NCBI GenBank assembly: GCA_023251775.1
Contig: JAHEYC010000014.1
Coordinates: 1 to 55,793 of the forward strand
Source of the DNA: Sphingobacteriaceae bacterium
GTDB lineage: Bacteria > Bacteroidota > Bacteroidia > B-17B0 > Aurantibacillaceae
Reading direction: 5' to 3'
DNA: 55,793 nucleotides
Shown here in pieces: positions 1 through 9,046 of this stretch; position 1 is the stretch's first letter; the number at the start of each line of letters is the position of its first letter. The position numbers were made by a program, and so were the translations under genes. A model generated the notes under the pieces. The model worked only from the letters and a program-made list of their open reading frames with translations, was not told the origin of the DNA and ran no database searches.

Positions 1-57
1 ATTGAATAAATTTGATATACATTTTTATCCATATAGGATAAATAGAATTAATGAAAG

Positions 58-1782
58 ATGAAAACGGAATTAATTTCGAAATTAGAAGAACTGCTTACTA
101 AAGAAGCAGGTGAAGTTGCTCTTGAAGTGCGTGCATTGCAAAAGGAGTTTCAAAAGGTTTGGAGCATGGAGTTTGAAAAAGCCAAACAACAATTTATTGA
201 CGAAGGCGGAAAAGTAAAAGAATTTGTTTACGAAAAACAACCCGACGACACTAAGTTTGAAGCGCTATTGGAGCAATACAAAAAACTTAAGAAAGAAAGT
301 GAGGATCGCTTAGCAAAAGATCAAGACAAGAATCTGGAGATCAAAAAAGAGATCATTTCGAAGATAAGCGACCTTAGCAAATTAAGCGATAACGTTGGCG
401 CAGCTATAAAAAAACTAAAGGAGTTACAAACGCAATGGAAAGAAGCGGGGCAGGTCTCTTCACATAAATACAAAGAAATTCAATCGGATTACAGTAGAGC
501 AGTTGAAGATTTTTATTATAATTTACAGATCTATCGCGATCTGCAAGAACATGATCTTAAACGAAACTATGAGTTGAAGCAAGATGTTATTGTAAAAATA
601 AAGACCTTGCAAAATACCGATAGCATTAAAGAAGCCGAACATTCTATTAAAGCATTTCGTAACGAGTGGGAAGAAATTGGTCCTGTGCCAAACGAAAAGT
701 GGGACGAGATGAAAGTTGCTTACAGAGCAGCGCTAGATGAGACCTACGGAAAAATAAAAGGCTATTACAAGAATTTAGAAGAAAAGAAAGAAACGAATTT
801 AAGATCAAAGCAAGAACTTATTGAGAAGATGAAGGAATTAACCTCTTCATTGGATCTTAAGTCCGCTTCGGCATGGAATACAAAGACCAATGAAGTTATT
901 GCCGTTCAAAACGAATGGAAAACAGTTGGAAGAACAACCGAAAAGGATAACGAAAAAGTTTGGACAGAATTTAGAGAGCATTGCGATAAATTTTTTGATG
1001 CGAAAAAAGAATTCTTTGCAGGCTTACACGAAAAGTTTGCCGATAATCGTAAAATTAAATCCGAGATCATTCAAAAGGCAGAAGCGTTCAAAAATAGCAC
1101 CGATTGGGTAAGAACAGCGCAGCAATTGATGAGATTGCAGGAGGATTGGAAAAAATATCCATCAAACGGCGATAAAGAAGAGCCAAAATTATTTGCCCGG
1201 TTCCGTAAAGCCTGTAATACATTTTTTGATGCAAGAAAAGCGCATTACGATAATTTGGATGCATCATACGAAGGAAATTTAAAAGAGAAAGAAACTATTC
1301 TAGCCAATTTAAGTACATTTCAGTTAAGTGCTGATATCACTGAGAACAGAACTGCCTTAAAACAATTTGTTTCTGATTGGAATTCAAAAGGCATGGTGCC
1401 TTTAAAAGATAAAAAACGTTTGAATGATGCGTTCTATAATAAGCTGGATGAATTATACAACCAACTTGATCTAAGCAAGAACGAAAAAGCAGCCATTCAA
1501 TACCAATCTAAGATCGATCGTTTATTAGCTTCCGAAAATCCAAAGGATCTGTTAAGTAAAGAAGCCGATTTTTTGAAAAAGCAAATGGACGAGATCAATA
1601 ATTCAATCCGCACTTACGAAAATAACCTGGGCTTCTTTAAAAGTTCGAAAGGAAATAATCCTTTATTAAAAGAAGTAGAAGATAAAGTTGCTTTTGAAAA
1701 AGCGAAAATAGATGAGATAGGAGTGAAGCGTAAGATGGTTATTGCTGAATTGGGGAAGTTGAGGGAGCCGGTGAGTTCTTAA
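58..1782 (+). CDS. DUF349 domain-containing coiled-coil protein
   Basis: The 574-residue product is highly charged, rich in Lys and Glu, and almost entirely helical. It has no signal peptide or membrane segment, so it should be cytoplasmic. Repeated blocks of about 75 residues each carry a Trp followed by a short Gly-Pro-Val or Gly-like turn and then another Trp, for example WEEIGPVPNEKWDEM and WKTVGRTTEKDNEKVW. This is the DUF349 repeat pattern, and I count at least five repeats between about residues 110 and 460. A last coiled-coil segment follows. The biochemical role of the family is not established. The gene ends at a strong bidirectional terminator shared with the convergent PKD gene. 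Confidence 0.85.
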   Translation: MKTELISKLEELLTKEAGEVALEVRALQKEFQKVWSMEFEKAKQQFIDEGGKVKEFVYEKQPDDTKFEALLEQYKKLKKESEDRLAKDQDKNLEIKKEIISKISDLSKLSDNVGAAIKKLKELQTQWKEAGQVSSHKYKEIQSDYSRAVEDFYYNLQIYRDLQEHDLKRNYELKQDVIVKIKTLQNTDSIKEAEHSIKAFRNEWEEIGPVPNEKWDEMKVAYRAALDETYGKIKGYYKNLEEKKETNLRSKQELIEKMKELTSSLDLKSASAWNTKTNEVIAVQNEWKTVGRTTEKDNEKVWTEFREHCDKFFDAKKEFFAGLHEKFADNRKIKSEIIQKAEAFKNSTDWVRTAQQLMRLQEDWKKYPSNGDKEEPKLFARFRKACNTFFDARKAHYDNLDASYEGNLKEKETILANLSTFQLSADITENRTALKQFVSDWNSKGMVPLKDKKRLNDAFYNKLDELYNQLDLSKNEKAAIQYQSKIDRLLASENPKDLLSKEADFLKKQMDEINNSIRTYENNLGFFKSSKGNNPLLKEVEDKVAFEKAKIDEIGVKRKMVIAELGKLREPVSS

Positions 1783-1800
1783 AATATTATAATGTAAAAA

Positions 1801-1825
1801 GGCCCCGACGGTTACCGTCGGGGCC
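1801..1825. terminator. Bidirectional rho-independent terminator
   Basis: A perfect 11-bp stem (ggccccgacgg / ccgtcggggcc) with a tta loop is flanked by five A on the left and seven T on the right. It can stop transcription both from the DUF349 gene on the plus strand and from the convergent PKD gene on the minus strand. Confidence 0.93.
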
Positions 1826-1830
1826 TTTTT

Positions 1831-4800
1831 TTATTTAAGTAGTGTCACATGTCCCACCAGATCGTGCGCTTTTTTGTTAACGTCAACTACATTGGCTTTC
1901 CAAACATAAACGTCGTCTTTAATTGGTTCGGTACTTCCTTTCGCAGTTCCGTCCCAGGCAACATCCATATCGTCGCTTTCAAATACTTTATGTCCCCAAC
2001 GATCAAAAATGGTTATATGGAATTCAATGATATTATATCCTTTCGCTTTAAAGCCGTCGTTTGTTCCATCGTAATTTGGCGTAAAAGTATTTGGGATATA
2101 AATGGCGTACGATTGTTTTAATCTCAAAACTCGTGATGTTGTATCGGTGCAACCATGTTTATTGGTTACTACTTGAAAGATCACCGGTTTTTGTTTATCA
2201 AGATTAGTAAAGGTATGAGTGAAATTATTTATCAAGTAAATACTTCCATCGTTGATATAGAATTTTACTTCATCTGCTCCAACAGCATCGCTGCTAATAG
2301 TTGATATAGGTTCTAATTCATCCAATTCATTTGGATCAGCAATAAAAGAAGCAATTGGTTTTGGATACACTTCTACTGCATGATGATTAATGTATGTTGC
2401 CATACATCCGCTATCACTTACTAATTTTAACGTAACATCATATTTGCCGGTGTTAAAGCAGTGTGTTGGGTTTTTTGTGTACTCAGGTTGCGATCCATCG
2501 CCAAATAACCATTGGTAAGTATTGATGTTTCCTGTGCTTATAGTAGATTGATTGGTAAATGTTACACACACACGCTCACAACCTTTTGGATTACTCATGG
2601 TAAAGGTTGGAACCGGTTTTGGATTTACATACATGGCCTTCGACATTACATTTGCGCAACCGTATTCGTTTTGTACTTCTAATTTTACAAGATAAACACC
2701 ACTGGCAACATAATTATGCGCGGCGTATGAATACACATTGTTCACATTTCCATCGCCATAATATTGCCAAGCGTAGGATGTGATATTTCCTTGAGGTGAA
2801 GTGGAAAGATTGGTGAATTCAGTACGATCTCCCAAACAGGTTGGACTCGCTTTAAAATTAGCCACCGGATTTGGATATACTACTACAGGATTTGTTACAT
2901 TGCTAGGACAACCATTATTAGAGATCGCCATCAATTTGCAATTGTAATTTCCGTAGTTAGGATAAACTAACGATGGACTCACAGTTAATGTATCATCCCA
3001 TATTCCATCATTTTGAAAATCCCAACGCCATTGTGCAACATAACCGCTGCTAATAATGGTGGAGTTATTAAATTGTGTGGCTTGGTTGTGGCAAGCTGCA
3101 TTACTTTGGAAACCAACTTGCGGTACAGCATACACACTTATGGTTTTTGTTTGTTGAGCACTGCAACTGTAATTTGAATACACCATTAAACTCACTGTAT
3201 AATTACCCGGTGAAGGATAAAAATAAGTTGGTGTGTGCACATACGCTACAGCATTTTGTCCGAAGGTCCATAAGAACGTATTTAAAGATGCATTTTGTAC
3301 GCTGCTATTATTTGTGATATACAATTGATCCATGGCACAACCATTTGGTATTGTAAAATCAGCAACGGGAATTGCGTGCACCGTAACCGTTTTAATGATG
3401 GTGTTCACACAATTCATATCGCTTACGGCGGTTAATTGTACATTGTACGAACCGTAACTTGGAAATGTATAGTTTGGATTTATTGCTGTGCTTGTATTAA
3501 AGCCATTAAAGTTCCAAATATAATTGGTAATATTTCCCGGACTTATAGTTGTTTGATTGGTAAAATTATTAGCCTGACCAAAACAAACATTTGTTGCAGC
3601 AAAATTAACCGCAGGTAATGGATTTACATTAACAATATTAGTATAAGTTGCTGTACATCCTAAATTACTTACAACGGTTAATGTAACTGTTTTTGGTCCC
3701 GGACTTGTATATTGCGTACTTGGATTCATCATATTTGAAGTTTGAAGATTCGCAAGATTCCAATTATAACTTACAATGCTTCCGATAGGAATGCTTGATG
3801 TATTTGTAAATGTGATCAAACTACTTTGGCAAACATTATTTCCTGCAAACGATGCAATAGGAGCAGGATAAATGGTAAGTGTATTAACGCCTGTGTTTGT
3901 ACAGCCAAAATTTGAAGTGGCAGTTAAACTTACATTATACGTTCCGTAAGTTGGATATGCTGCACTTGGATTTGTAAGATTTGATGTTGTACTATTTCCA
4001 AGATCCCAGGCATAGGATGTGATATTACCTGATGCAATGCTGGAATTATTTATAAAATTATAATTTAACGCACAAGGCGAACTGCCTTGCGGAGTGAATG
4101 AAACGACAGGCATAGGATAATTCACAACTGTATATGTAAATGTTGGTCCTTGGCAATTAGTGATCATAGTTGTTGTACAAGTATAAACACCGGCTGCACT
4201 TACATTTAAACATTGACTTTGAACATTGTTTGTATTTGGGCCATTCCATGTATACGATCCAAAACCTGTTGGTCCGCACACAAAGCTTGATGAACCTGCA
4301 CACATACTATATGAATTTCCTGTTGTAAATGCCGCGCAAACACCATCTATATAAGCGTATCCAAAGTGTCCGCCTAAAGCGCAATCGTAAGTTGTAAAAC
4401 GAATGGTCACATTTTGTCCGATGTAATTTGTAAGGTCAACAATTACATTTGTCCATGGTTTATAAACCACATTTCCAGGACCATTTAAAAAGCCGGGAAT
4501 ATTTTGTCCGGCCGATACATTATAATAAGTACAAGGAATTGCTGCATTAGTTGTATCAAACATCTCAACCACAAAAGCAGGTTGTTGCGCTTGCGTGTGT
4601 CCAGGATCTTCAAAAACAACAGCATATTTATAAGTGAAGTTTGCATTAGCAGCTGTAACAAAAAATGTTTGTTCAACTCTATCTGCTTCACCGTTCACGT
4701 TACTATCTCCAATTCTTAGCGAGAAATTACCACCCGGAGCAACGATCGGAAAACCTCCGAAAGGATCCACAGGATTAGCATTTGATGCCGCAGTAATTAC

Positions 4801-5178
4801 TTGTTGTCCGCCCGGATTTAAGCAGCAACCTTGTGCATTATATAAGGGGTGAAATCCTGAGCTGAGGGTCCATCCTGTTGTGCTGCCAACTTCGAAATCG
4901 ATGTTGTTACATCCGGCAGCTTGCACTTGACTAGAGTTGTTTAGTGCAGGTTTCTGGTTTGTACCAGAGTTAAGTACAGAATTTGGTTTTCTGTTACTTT
5001 CAAACTGTTTCGATTTGAGAAATTCTTCTTTCTCTGCAAGGGTCCAGTTTTGTTTATTCGCGTAACCTTTCCAGTATTCAAAAGTCTGGCCAGTGGTTTG
5101 GTTGGCGGGTGTTTGGCTTTGTACCATTCCCTGAATGATAAATGCCAACATAGCTATAATGTAAATTTTTGTTTTCAT
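1831..5178 (-). CDS. PKD-repeat secreted protein with T9SS type B sorting domain
   Basis: This 1115-residue protein starts with a clear signal peptide (MKTKIYIIAMLAFIIQGMVQSQ). Residues of about 90-290 form a lectin or jelly-roll-like region. From about residue 350 onward come at least seven PKD repeats of about 85 residues, each with a Y.W.....T....P...Y...G.Y.V.L pattern. The last 90 residues match the gliding-motility-associated C-terminal domain (FTPNYDGTNDGF ... FDRWGHKVFES ... AWDG). That domain is the type B signal for export and cell-surface attachment by the type IX secretion system. It probably acts as a surface adhesin, but its ligand cannot be read from the sequence. Confidence 0.92.
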   Translation of the reverse strand: MKTKIYIIAMLAFIIQGMVQSQTPANQTTGQTFEYWKGYANKQNWTLAEKEEFLKSKQFESNRKPNSVLNSGTNQKPALNNSSQVQAAGCNNIDFEVGSTTGWTLSSGFHPLYNAQGCCLNPGGQQVITAASNANPVDPFGGFPIVAPGGNFSLRIGDSNVNGEADRVEQTFFVTAANANFTYKYAVVFEDPGHTQAQQPAFVVEMFDTTNAAIPCTYYNVSAGQNIPGFLNGPGNVVYKPWTNVIVDLTNYIGQNVTIRFTTYDCALGGHFGYAYIDGVCAAFTTGNSYSMCAGSSSFVCGPTGFGSYTWNGPNTNNVQSQCLNVSAAGVYTCTTTMITNCQGPTFTYTVVNYPMPVVSFTPQGSSPCALNYNFINNSSIASGNITSYAWDLGNSTTSNLTNPSAAYPTYGTYNVSLTATSNFGCTNTGVNTLTIYPAPIASFAGNNVCQSSLITFTNTSSIPIGSIVSYNWNLANLQTSNMMNPSTQYTSPGPKTVTLTVVSNLGCTATYTNIVNVNPLPAVNFAATNVCFGQANNFTNQTTISPGNITNYIWNFNGFNTSTAINPNYTFPSYGSYNVQLTAVSDMNCVNTIIKTVTVHAIPVADFTIPNGCAMDQLYITNNSSVQNASLNTFLWTFGQNAVAYVHTPTYFYPSPGNYTVSLMVYSNYSCSAQQTKTISVYAVPQVGFQSNAACHNQATQFNNSTIISSGYVAQWRWDFQNDGIWDDTLTVSPSLVYPNYGNYNCKLMAISNNGCPSNVTNPVVVYPNPVANFKASPTCLGDRTEFTNLSTSPQGNITSYAWQYYGDGNVNNVYSYAAHNYVASGVYLVKLEVQNEYGCANVMSKAMYVNPKPVPTFTMSNPKGCERVCVTFTNQSTISTGNINTYQWLFGDGSQPEYTKNPTHCFNTGKYDVTLKLVSDSGCMATYINHHAVEVYPKPIASFIADPNELDELEPISTISSDAVGADEVKFYINDGSIYLINNFTHTFTNLDKQKPVIFQVVTNKHGCTDTTSRVLRLKQSYAIYIPNTFTPNYDGTNDGFKAKGYNIIEFHITIFDRWGHKVFESDDMDVAWDGTAKGSTEPIKDDVYVWKANVVDVNKKAHDLVGHVTLLK

Positions 5179-5492
5179 AGGAAATTAGTTTTAAGCAGGT
5201 TAGTATTTTCCTTAATACTGTTTGTAATGTGTCCATTTTTAAAGTTTGTGTTCTCATTATTAACGTGGTTTTAGGTTTTATTTGATCTCTTTAGTTTTTT
5301 CACCTACCCTTGGAAACCTAGGTTTGGCGAGGGTTTTGAGGTGTTTAGAACTGTTTGTTACTATTTTTTACGTGTTTAATTTAAAAAAGTTCGCTTTTTG
5401 GGCTTATTAGTTAAGAACAAATTTTTGTTAATAATATGAAGTTCGGGTCACAAAAAAACACTACATTAGTTCTCAAATAAAAAAACAACAAC
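5179..5492. other. Divergent intergenic region, no gene seen
   Basis: These 314 bases separate the PKD gene on the minus strand from the CCC-motif gene on the plus strand, so they must carry both promoters. The stretch is T-rich, with runs such as tttttt and repeated gttt. I find no clean TAnnTTTG box, no convincing short ORF and no RNA gene. Confidence 0.5.
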
Positions 5493-5873
5493 ATGGATAA
5501 TGTAAACAACCCACAGAGTAACAACCCGGTAAATACTAACGCAGGAAGTAATTTCGGAGGACCAAAGAACCTTCCAAACGCCATTGCGGTATTGGTATTG
5601 GGCATATGTTCAATTTTCCCGGGATGCTTTTGTTATGGTATCGTAGGAATTGTATGCGGGATCATTGCTTTAGTATTAGCGAAAAAAGATATGGCTTTAT
5701 ATGCCGCTAATCCCGGAAACTATATTGAAGGTTCATTTAAGAACTTAAAAGCAGGAAGAATTTGTGCTATAATAGGTATATGTCTTAGTTCATTATATAT
5801 CATATTCCTCATCGTTTACGTTATCGTCCTTGGCGCAGCATTCTCAATGATGCCTTGGGGTCAAATGCATTAA
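5493..5873 (+). CDS. CCC-motif / DUF4190-like small membrane protein
   Basis: The 126-residue protein has a polar, Asn-rich N-terminus (about 28 residues) and two hydrophobic hairpin regions: roughly residues 30-60, with a cysteine-rich GICSIFPGCFCYG stretch, and 90-120. The layout matches the small Bacteroidota membrane proteins called CCC-motif or DUF4190 proteins. Its TAA stop shares a base with the ATG of the DUF2752 gene, so the two are translationally coupled. This pairing is common in the phylum. The function is unknown. Confidence 0.75.
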   Translation: MDNVNNPQSNNPVNTNAGSNFGGPKNLPNAIAVLVLGICSIFPGCFCYGIVGIVCGIIALVLAKKDMALYAANPGNYIEGSFKNLKAGRICAIIGICLSSLYIIFLIVYVIVLGAAFSMMPWGQMH

Positions 5874-6160
5874 TGATCGATTGGTTGGAAGCGCACATGG
5901 GAACATGTGGCTTTGTTACATACTTTAATATTGAATGCCCGGGTTGTGGAATACAACGGGCATTCATTGCTTTATTAAGGGGCGAACTGGGACTTTCTTT
6001 ACGCCTTTTTCCTGCTTTACTACCTTATTTAAGTACATTACTATTAATGATATTGCATTTGATATTTAAGTTCAAAAATGGTTCGCAATACGCCATGTGG
6101 GGATTTATTCTTTCGGTTGGAATTATGGTAGTGAGTTATATTGTAAAGCTAGTCACCTGA
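5873..6160 (+). CDS. DUF2752 domain-containing membrane protein
   Basis: This small (95 aa) membrane protein has the DUF2752 hallmark CPGCG..RA (here ECPGCGIQRAF) near residue 22, followed by two predicted membrane helices. I chose the ATG at 5873, which overlaps the stop of the upstream gene as TAATG. An in-frame ATG at 5855 would add six residues inside that gene. The 3' end overlaps the convergent flippase gene by 12 bases. Members often sit next to CCC-motif or DUF4190 genes, as here. The role is unknown. Confidence 0.85.
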   Translation: MIDWLEAHMGTCGFVTYFNIECPGCGIQRAFIALLRGELGLSLRLFPALLPYLSTLLLMILHLIFKFKNGSQYAMWGFILSVGIMVVSYIVKLVT

Positions 6161-7393
6161 GAAGACTGCCTTTAACTCTTTTATATCATCATTTACATTA
6201 AACAGACTTGTAAAAGGAACCTTTGTAATTTTTAGGAACACAATTGTTGATGCAATAAAGGTAATGAAGTAAGCAATGTTAGTGGTAATGGCTGCACCCA
6301 TAACGCCATGTTTGGCAATTAAAAATGGCGCAAGGATCAGCGTGGCCGCAAAACCAAAGAAATTATAAAAGCTCACCATTTTTATATTTCCAATTCCCGA
6401 AAAGTAATGACTAATAATTCCCGAGAAACTTAAAAAGATAATTCCCGGTGAAAGCATAAGCATGATGGATTTACTTTGAATGAATGTATCTCCCAATAAA
6501 TACGTAAATAATTGTACCGGTAAAAAATAAATAAGCACAACAGCTAATATGCTTACTAAAAAACAAAGTTTGGCAAATATCAAGGTAAGCTTGATGCTAT
6601 TATCTGTTTTTCCTAAAATTGCTACGCGCGAAAGTAGAATAGGGGTCACCGAATTGGTGATTATCAATACTGCTTCTATTAATGATGATGCCGTTGAATA
6701 CAAACCAACATCGGGTTTTGTTTCTAAAAGATAATAACTCAAACGTCCGCTTAAAAGATACATTAATACTCCTGCCTGGCAGTATAAACCATTTTTTACT
6801 ATTTGACCAAAATGGAATTCGTTCTTTTGATCAGGCTTTAAAATATAAGCAAGTACAAAGTAAGAGGAGATGAGAAAAGAAAGTGCGAACGAAATAATAA
6901 GTGGCCATATATATGAATCGAGTGTGAAGTTGCCGGAGAAATTGGTGAATACAAATATCCCAACTAATAAAGCAACAGGTTGAAAGATGCTGAGAAAATT
7001 ATACATCTTGTAATATTCCTTTGCAAGAATTACAACGCAATTAAATGTATTTAAGATAATGATGATCGATGCCACAAACAAAAGCCAAGCGTATTCGGAT
7101 GGTTGTTTATGAAGTAAAACCAAAATAAGATTTGTCCCAACACTTGAAATAAGCGTGAACAACATCCCATTCAAATAAATTTTATTGATATTGAATTTGG
7201 CGATAAAATGTACAAGACTATAACCCGTGTAGATCTCGTTGATCATTTGAATGATGGCAATATTGAGCATGATCAAACCTATCTCTCCGCGCGTGGAGAT
7301 CCCCAAATACTTTGCAGTAACAATTAAGATAAGAAAGTTAACTACCGCAACACTTCCTTTGGTGAATAAACTTTGTATGACCTTTTTTAGCAT
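6149..7393 (-). CDS. Wzx-type oligosaccharide flippase (MOP superfamily)
   Basis: The 414-residue protein is strongly hydrophobic throughout, with about 12 predicted membrane helices and short loops. The N-terminus (LFTKGSVAVVNFLILIVTAK) is typical of the polysaccharide biosynthesis/flippase family of the MOP superfamily. Proteins of this kind flip undecaprenyl-linked glycans across the inner membrane. It is the last gene of the dlt-type operon, 106 bases after dltA. This suggests, by inference, that it exports the polymer or lipid-linked glycan that the Dlt proteins acylate. Its substrate cannot be deduced from sequence. Confidence 0.85.
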   Translation of the reverse strand: MLKKVIQSLFTKGSVAVVNFLILIVTAKYLGISTRGEIGLIMLNIAIIQMINEIYTGYSLVHFIAKFNINKIYLNGMLFTLISSVGTNLILVLLHKQPSEYAWLLFVASIIIILNTFNCVVILAKEYYKMYNFLSIFQPVALLVGIFVFTNFSGNFTLDSYIWPLIISFALSFLISSYFVLAYILKPDQKNEFHFGQIVKNGLYCQAGVLMYLLSGRLSYYLLETKPDVGLYSTASSLIEAVLIITNSVTPILLSRVAILGKTDNSIKLTLIFAKLCFLVSILAVVLIYFLPVQLFTYLLGDTFIQSKSIMLMLSPGIIFLSFSGIISHYFSGIGNIKMVSFYNFFGFAATLILAPFLIAKHGVMGAAITTNIAYFITFIASTIVFLKITKVPFTSLFNVNDDIKELKAVFSGD

Positions 7394-7499
7394 CTTAATT
7401 GGAAACTAAAATAAGTAAAAGATATTGTATTAAAGTGAAAATTTGAGAAAAAACCCTTTATTTCTCACTAATCACTGTGCTATGATCTAAAAAAGGAAA

Positions 7500-9011
7500 T
7501 TAGCTGTTGAATTGCTTTTTTAAATACTCTTCAATGAGCTTATTCTTATCAATTTTATGACTGGAAGAGTAGGGGAAGTTGCTTACGATCGAAATATCAC
7601 CGGGGATCATATAATAAGGTAGACTCTTCTCCATTGAAGGCATCAATTCTTTTAGTAACTCTTCTTTTTCTATAGGAGTTTTCATCATCACAAAACTAAT
7701 TATCTTCTTCACCTCATTATTTCGTTTTAATGCCACCGTAACAGCGTCTGAAACTAAATTATTCTTACAAATGGTTTGACTTATTTCATTTAGTTCGATC
7801 CTAAATCCATTCATTTTAATTTGGTCATCATTTCTTCCTAAACAAAACAACATGCCGTCCTCATAATAAGCAACATCACCCGATCTAAAAGCTCGCATGC
7901 CCTTATGAGTAAAGAATTTTTCTTTATTGAATTCTTCTCTTTTAAAATAACCAATAGAAACGTGCTCGCCAACAATAATTAATTCACCTTCCTTTTCGTT
8001 CGGATCGCTCTTTTCCACATAAAGTATACTTCCGTCCATGGGATAACCAATGGGCAGTAATGGATATTTTTTAATTATATCGTTGGTTATTTCTATTAAC
8101 GTTGTAACTATGGTTGCTTCGGTTGGACCATAGGCATTTAATATCCTTGCATTTGCAAATGAGTTTTTTAAAGATGCGCATGTTCGGTTTGGTAATTCTT
8201 CACCAATGAACAAAAATGTTCTTAAAGAAGGAATGTTAACGGTTTTAAAATCGGGATGTCGAAGAAATAGAAAAACAAAGGATGGCGTTGATGTCCAAAC
8301 TGAACATTTATATTTATTAAGTCGATCAAAAAATTCGTTTTGATCTTTCACCATATCGGTAGATATTAATACAAGTGAAGCGCCATGAGCAAATGTATTA
8401 AGAACATCGCAAAGAGAAACATCAAAGGTGAATGGAGCCTGATTCATGAATACATCATCAGATGAAAAACTAAAATCTTTTTTTACCCAATCTATAAATG
8501 CTAGTATTGAATTGCGAGTTATCTGAACACCCTTTGGTTCGCCGGTGGAACCTGAAGTGAACATAATGTATTGAAGAGGATCGGAAGGATCATGATCAGT
8601 TTTAGTTTTATGATCCGGGCTATGGTGAATGGTTTGTTTAAGATCTGCATCAATAGTAATTGCGATCTCAACATCTAAAGGTTGGTTTGAACAATTAATG
8701 AGCACTTGTGCTCCGGTGATCTCGATTATTTTTTTTATTCGCTCTACCGGATAGATCCGATCAATTGGTATGTAGGTTGTTTTAGAGTGAATGCAAGCTA
8801 AGATCACAAGGGGGTAGAAACATTCTTTATGTCCATAAATAATTATCGGGTTGCCTTGTGGAATATGGAGTTCCTTAAATAATTCAGCTAACTTCTCAGT
8901 TTTAATTTTTAAGGTTTGCCAATCAATTTCAGTATCGCTGCCTGCGATCGCAAGTTTAGTTGGATCGATCTCCGTCTCTATGAATTTACATGCTTTAAGA
9001 TCGTATTTCAT
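7500..9011 (-). CDS. dltA: DltA-like D-alanine:carrier protein ligase
   Basis: This is a 503-residue stand-alone adenylation enzyme, the usual DltA length. It has the P-loop-like A3 motif MFTSGSTGEPKG at residues 150-161, the A5 motif NAYGPTEAT, the A7/A8 motif RSGDVAYYEDG ... GRNDDQIKMNGFRIEL, and a C-terminal HKID with the catalytic lysine near 486. Family members adenylate D-alanine and load it on the phosphopantetheine of DltC. Its place in an operon with dltB, dltC, dltD and dltX supports DltA over a generic NRPS adenylation domain. D-Ala specificity is inferred from context, not from the pocket residues. Confidence 0.88.
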   Translation of the reverse strand: MKYDLKACKFIETEIDPTKLAIAGSDTEIDWQTLKIKTEKLAELFKELHIPQGNPIIIYGHKECFYPLVILACIHSKTTYIPIDRIYPVERIKKIIEITGAQVLINCSNQPLDVEIAITIDADLKQTIHHSPDHKTKTDHDPSDPLQYIMFTSGSTGEPKGVQITRNSILAFIDWVKKDFSFSSDDVFMNQAPFTFDVSLCDVLNTFAHGASLVLISTDMVKDQNEFFDRLNKYKCSVWTSTPSFVFLFLRHPDFKTVNIPSLRTFLFIGEELPNRTCASLKNSFANARILNAYGPTEATIVTTLIEITNDIIKKYPLLPIGYPMDGSILYVEKSDPNEKEGELIIVGEHVSIGYFKREEFNKEKFFTHKGMRAFRSGDVAYYEDGMLFCLGRNDDQIKMNGFRIELNEISQTICKNNLVSDAVTVALKRNNEVKKIISFVMMKTPIEKEELLKELMPSMEKSLPYYMIPGDISIVSNFPYSSSHKIDKNKLIEEYLKKQFNS

Positions 9012-9046
9012 TTCTAAAAATTTTGTTTAGAAGTAATAATGTTTTT

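Noticed and set aside
890-1111. Plus-strand ORF inside the DUF349 gene
   Set aside because: It is a frame shadow in a Lys-rich coding region; the host frame has full homology.
1831-5178. PKD repeats as a DNA tandem repeat array
   Set aside because: The repeats are similar at protein level only; the DNA is too diverged to be a recent tandem expansion.
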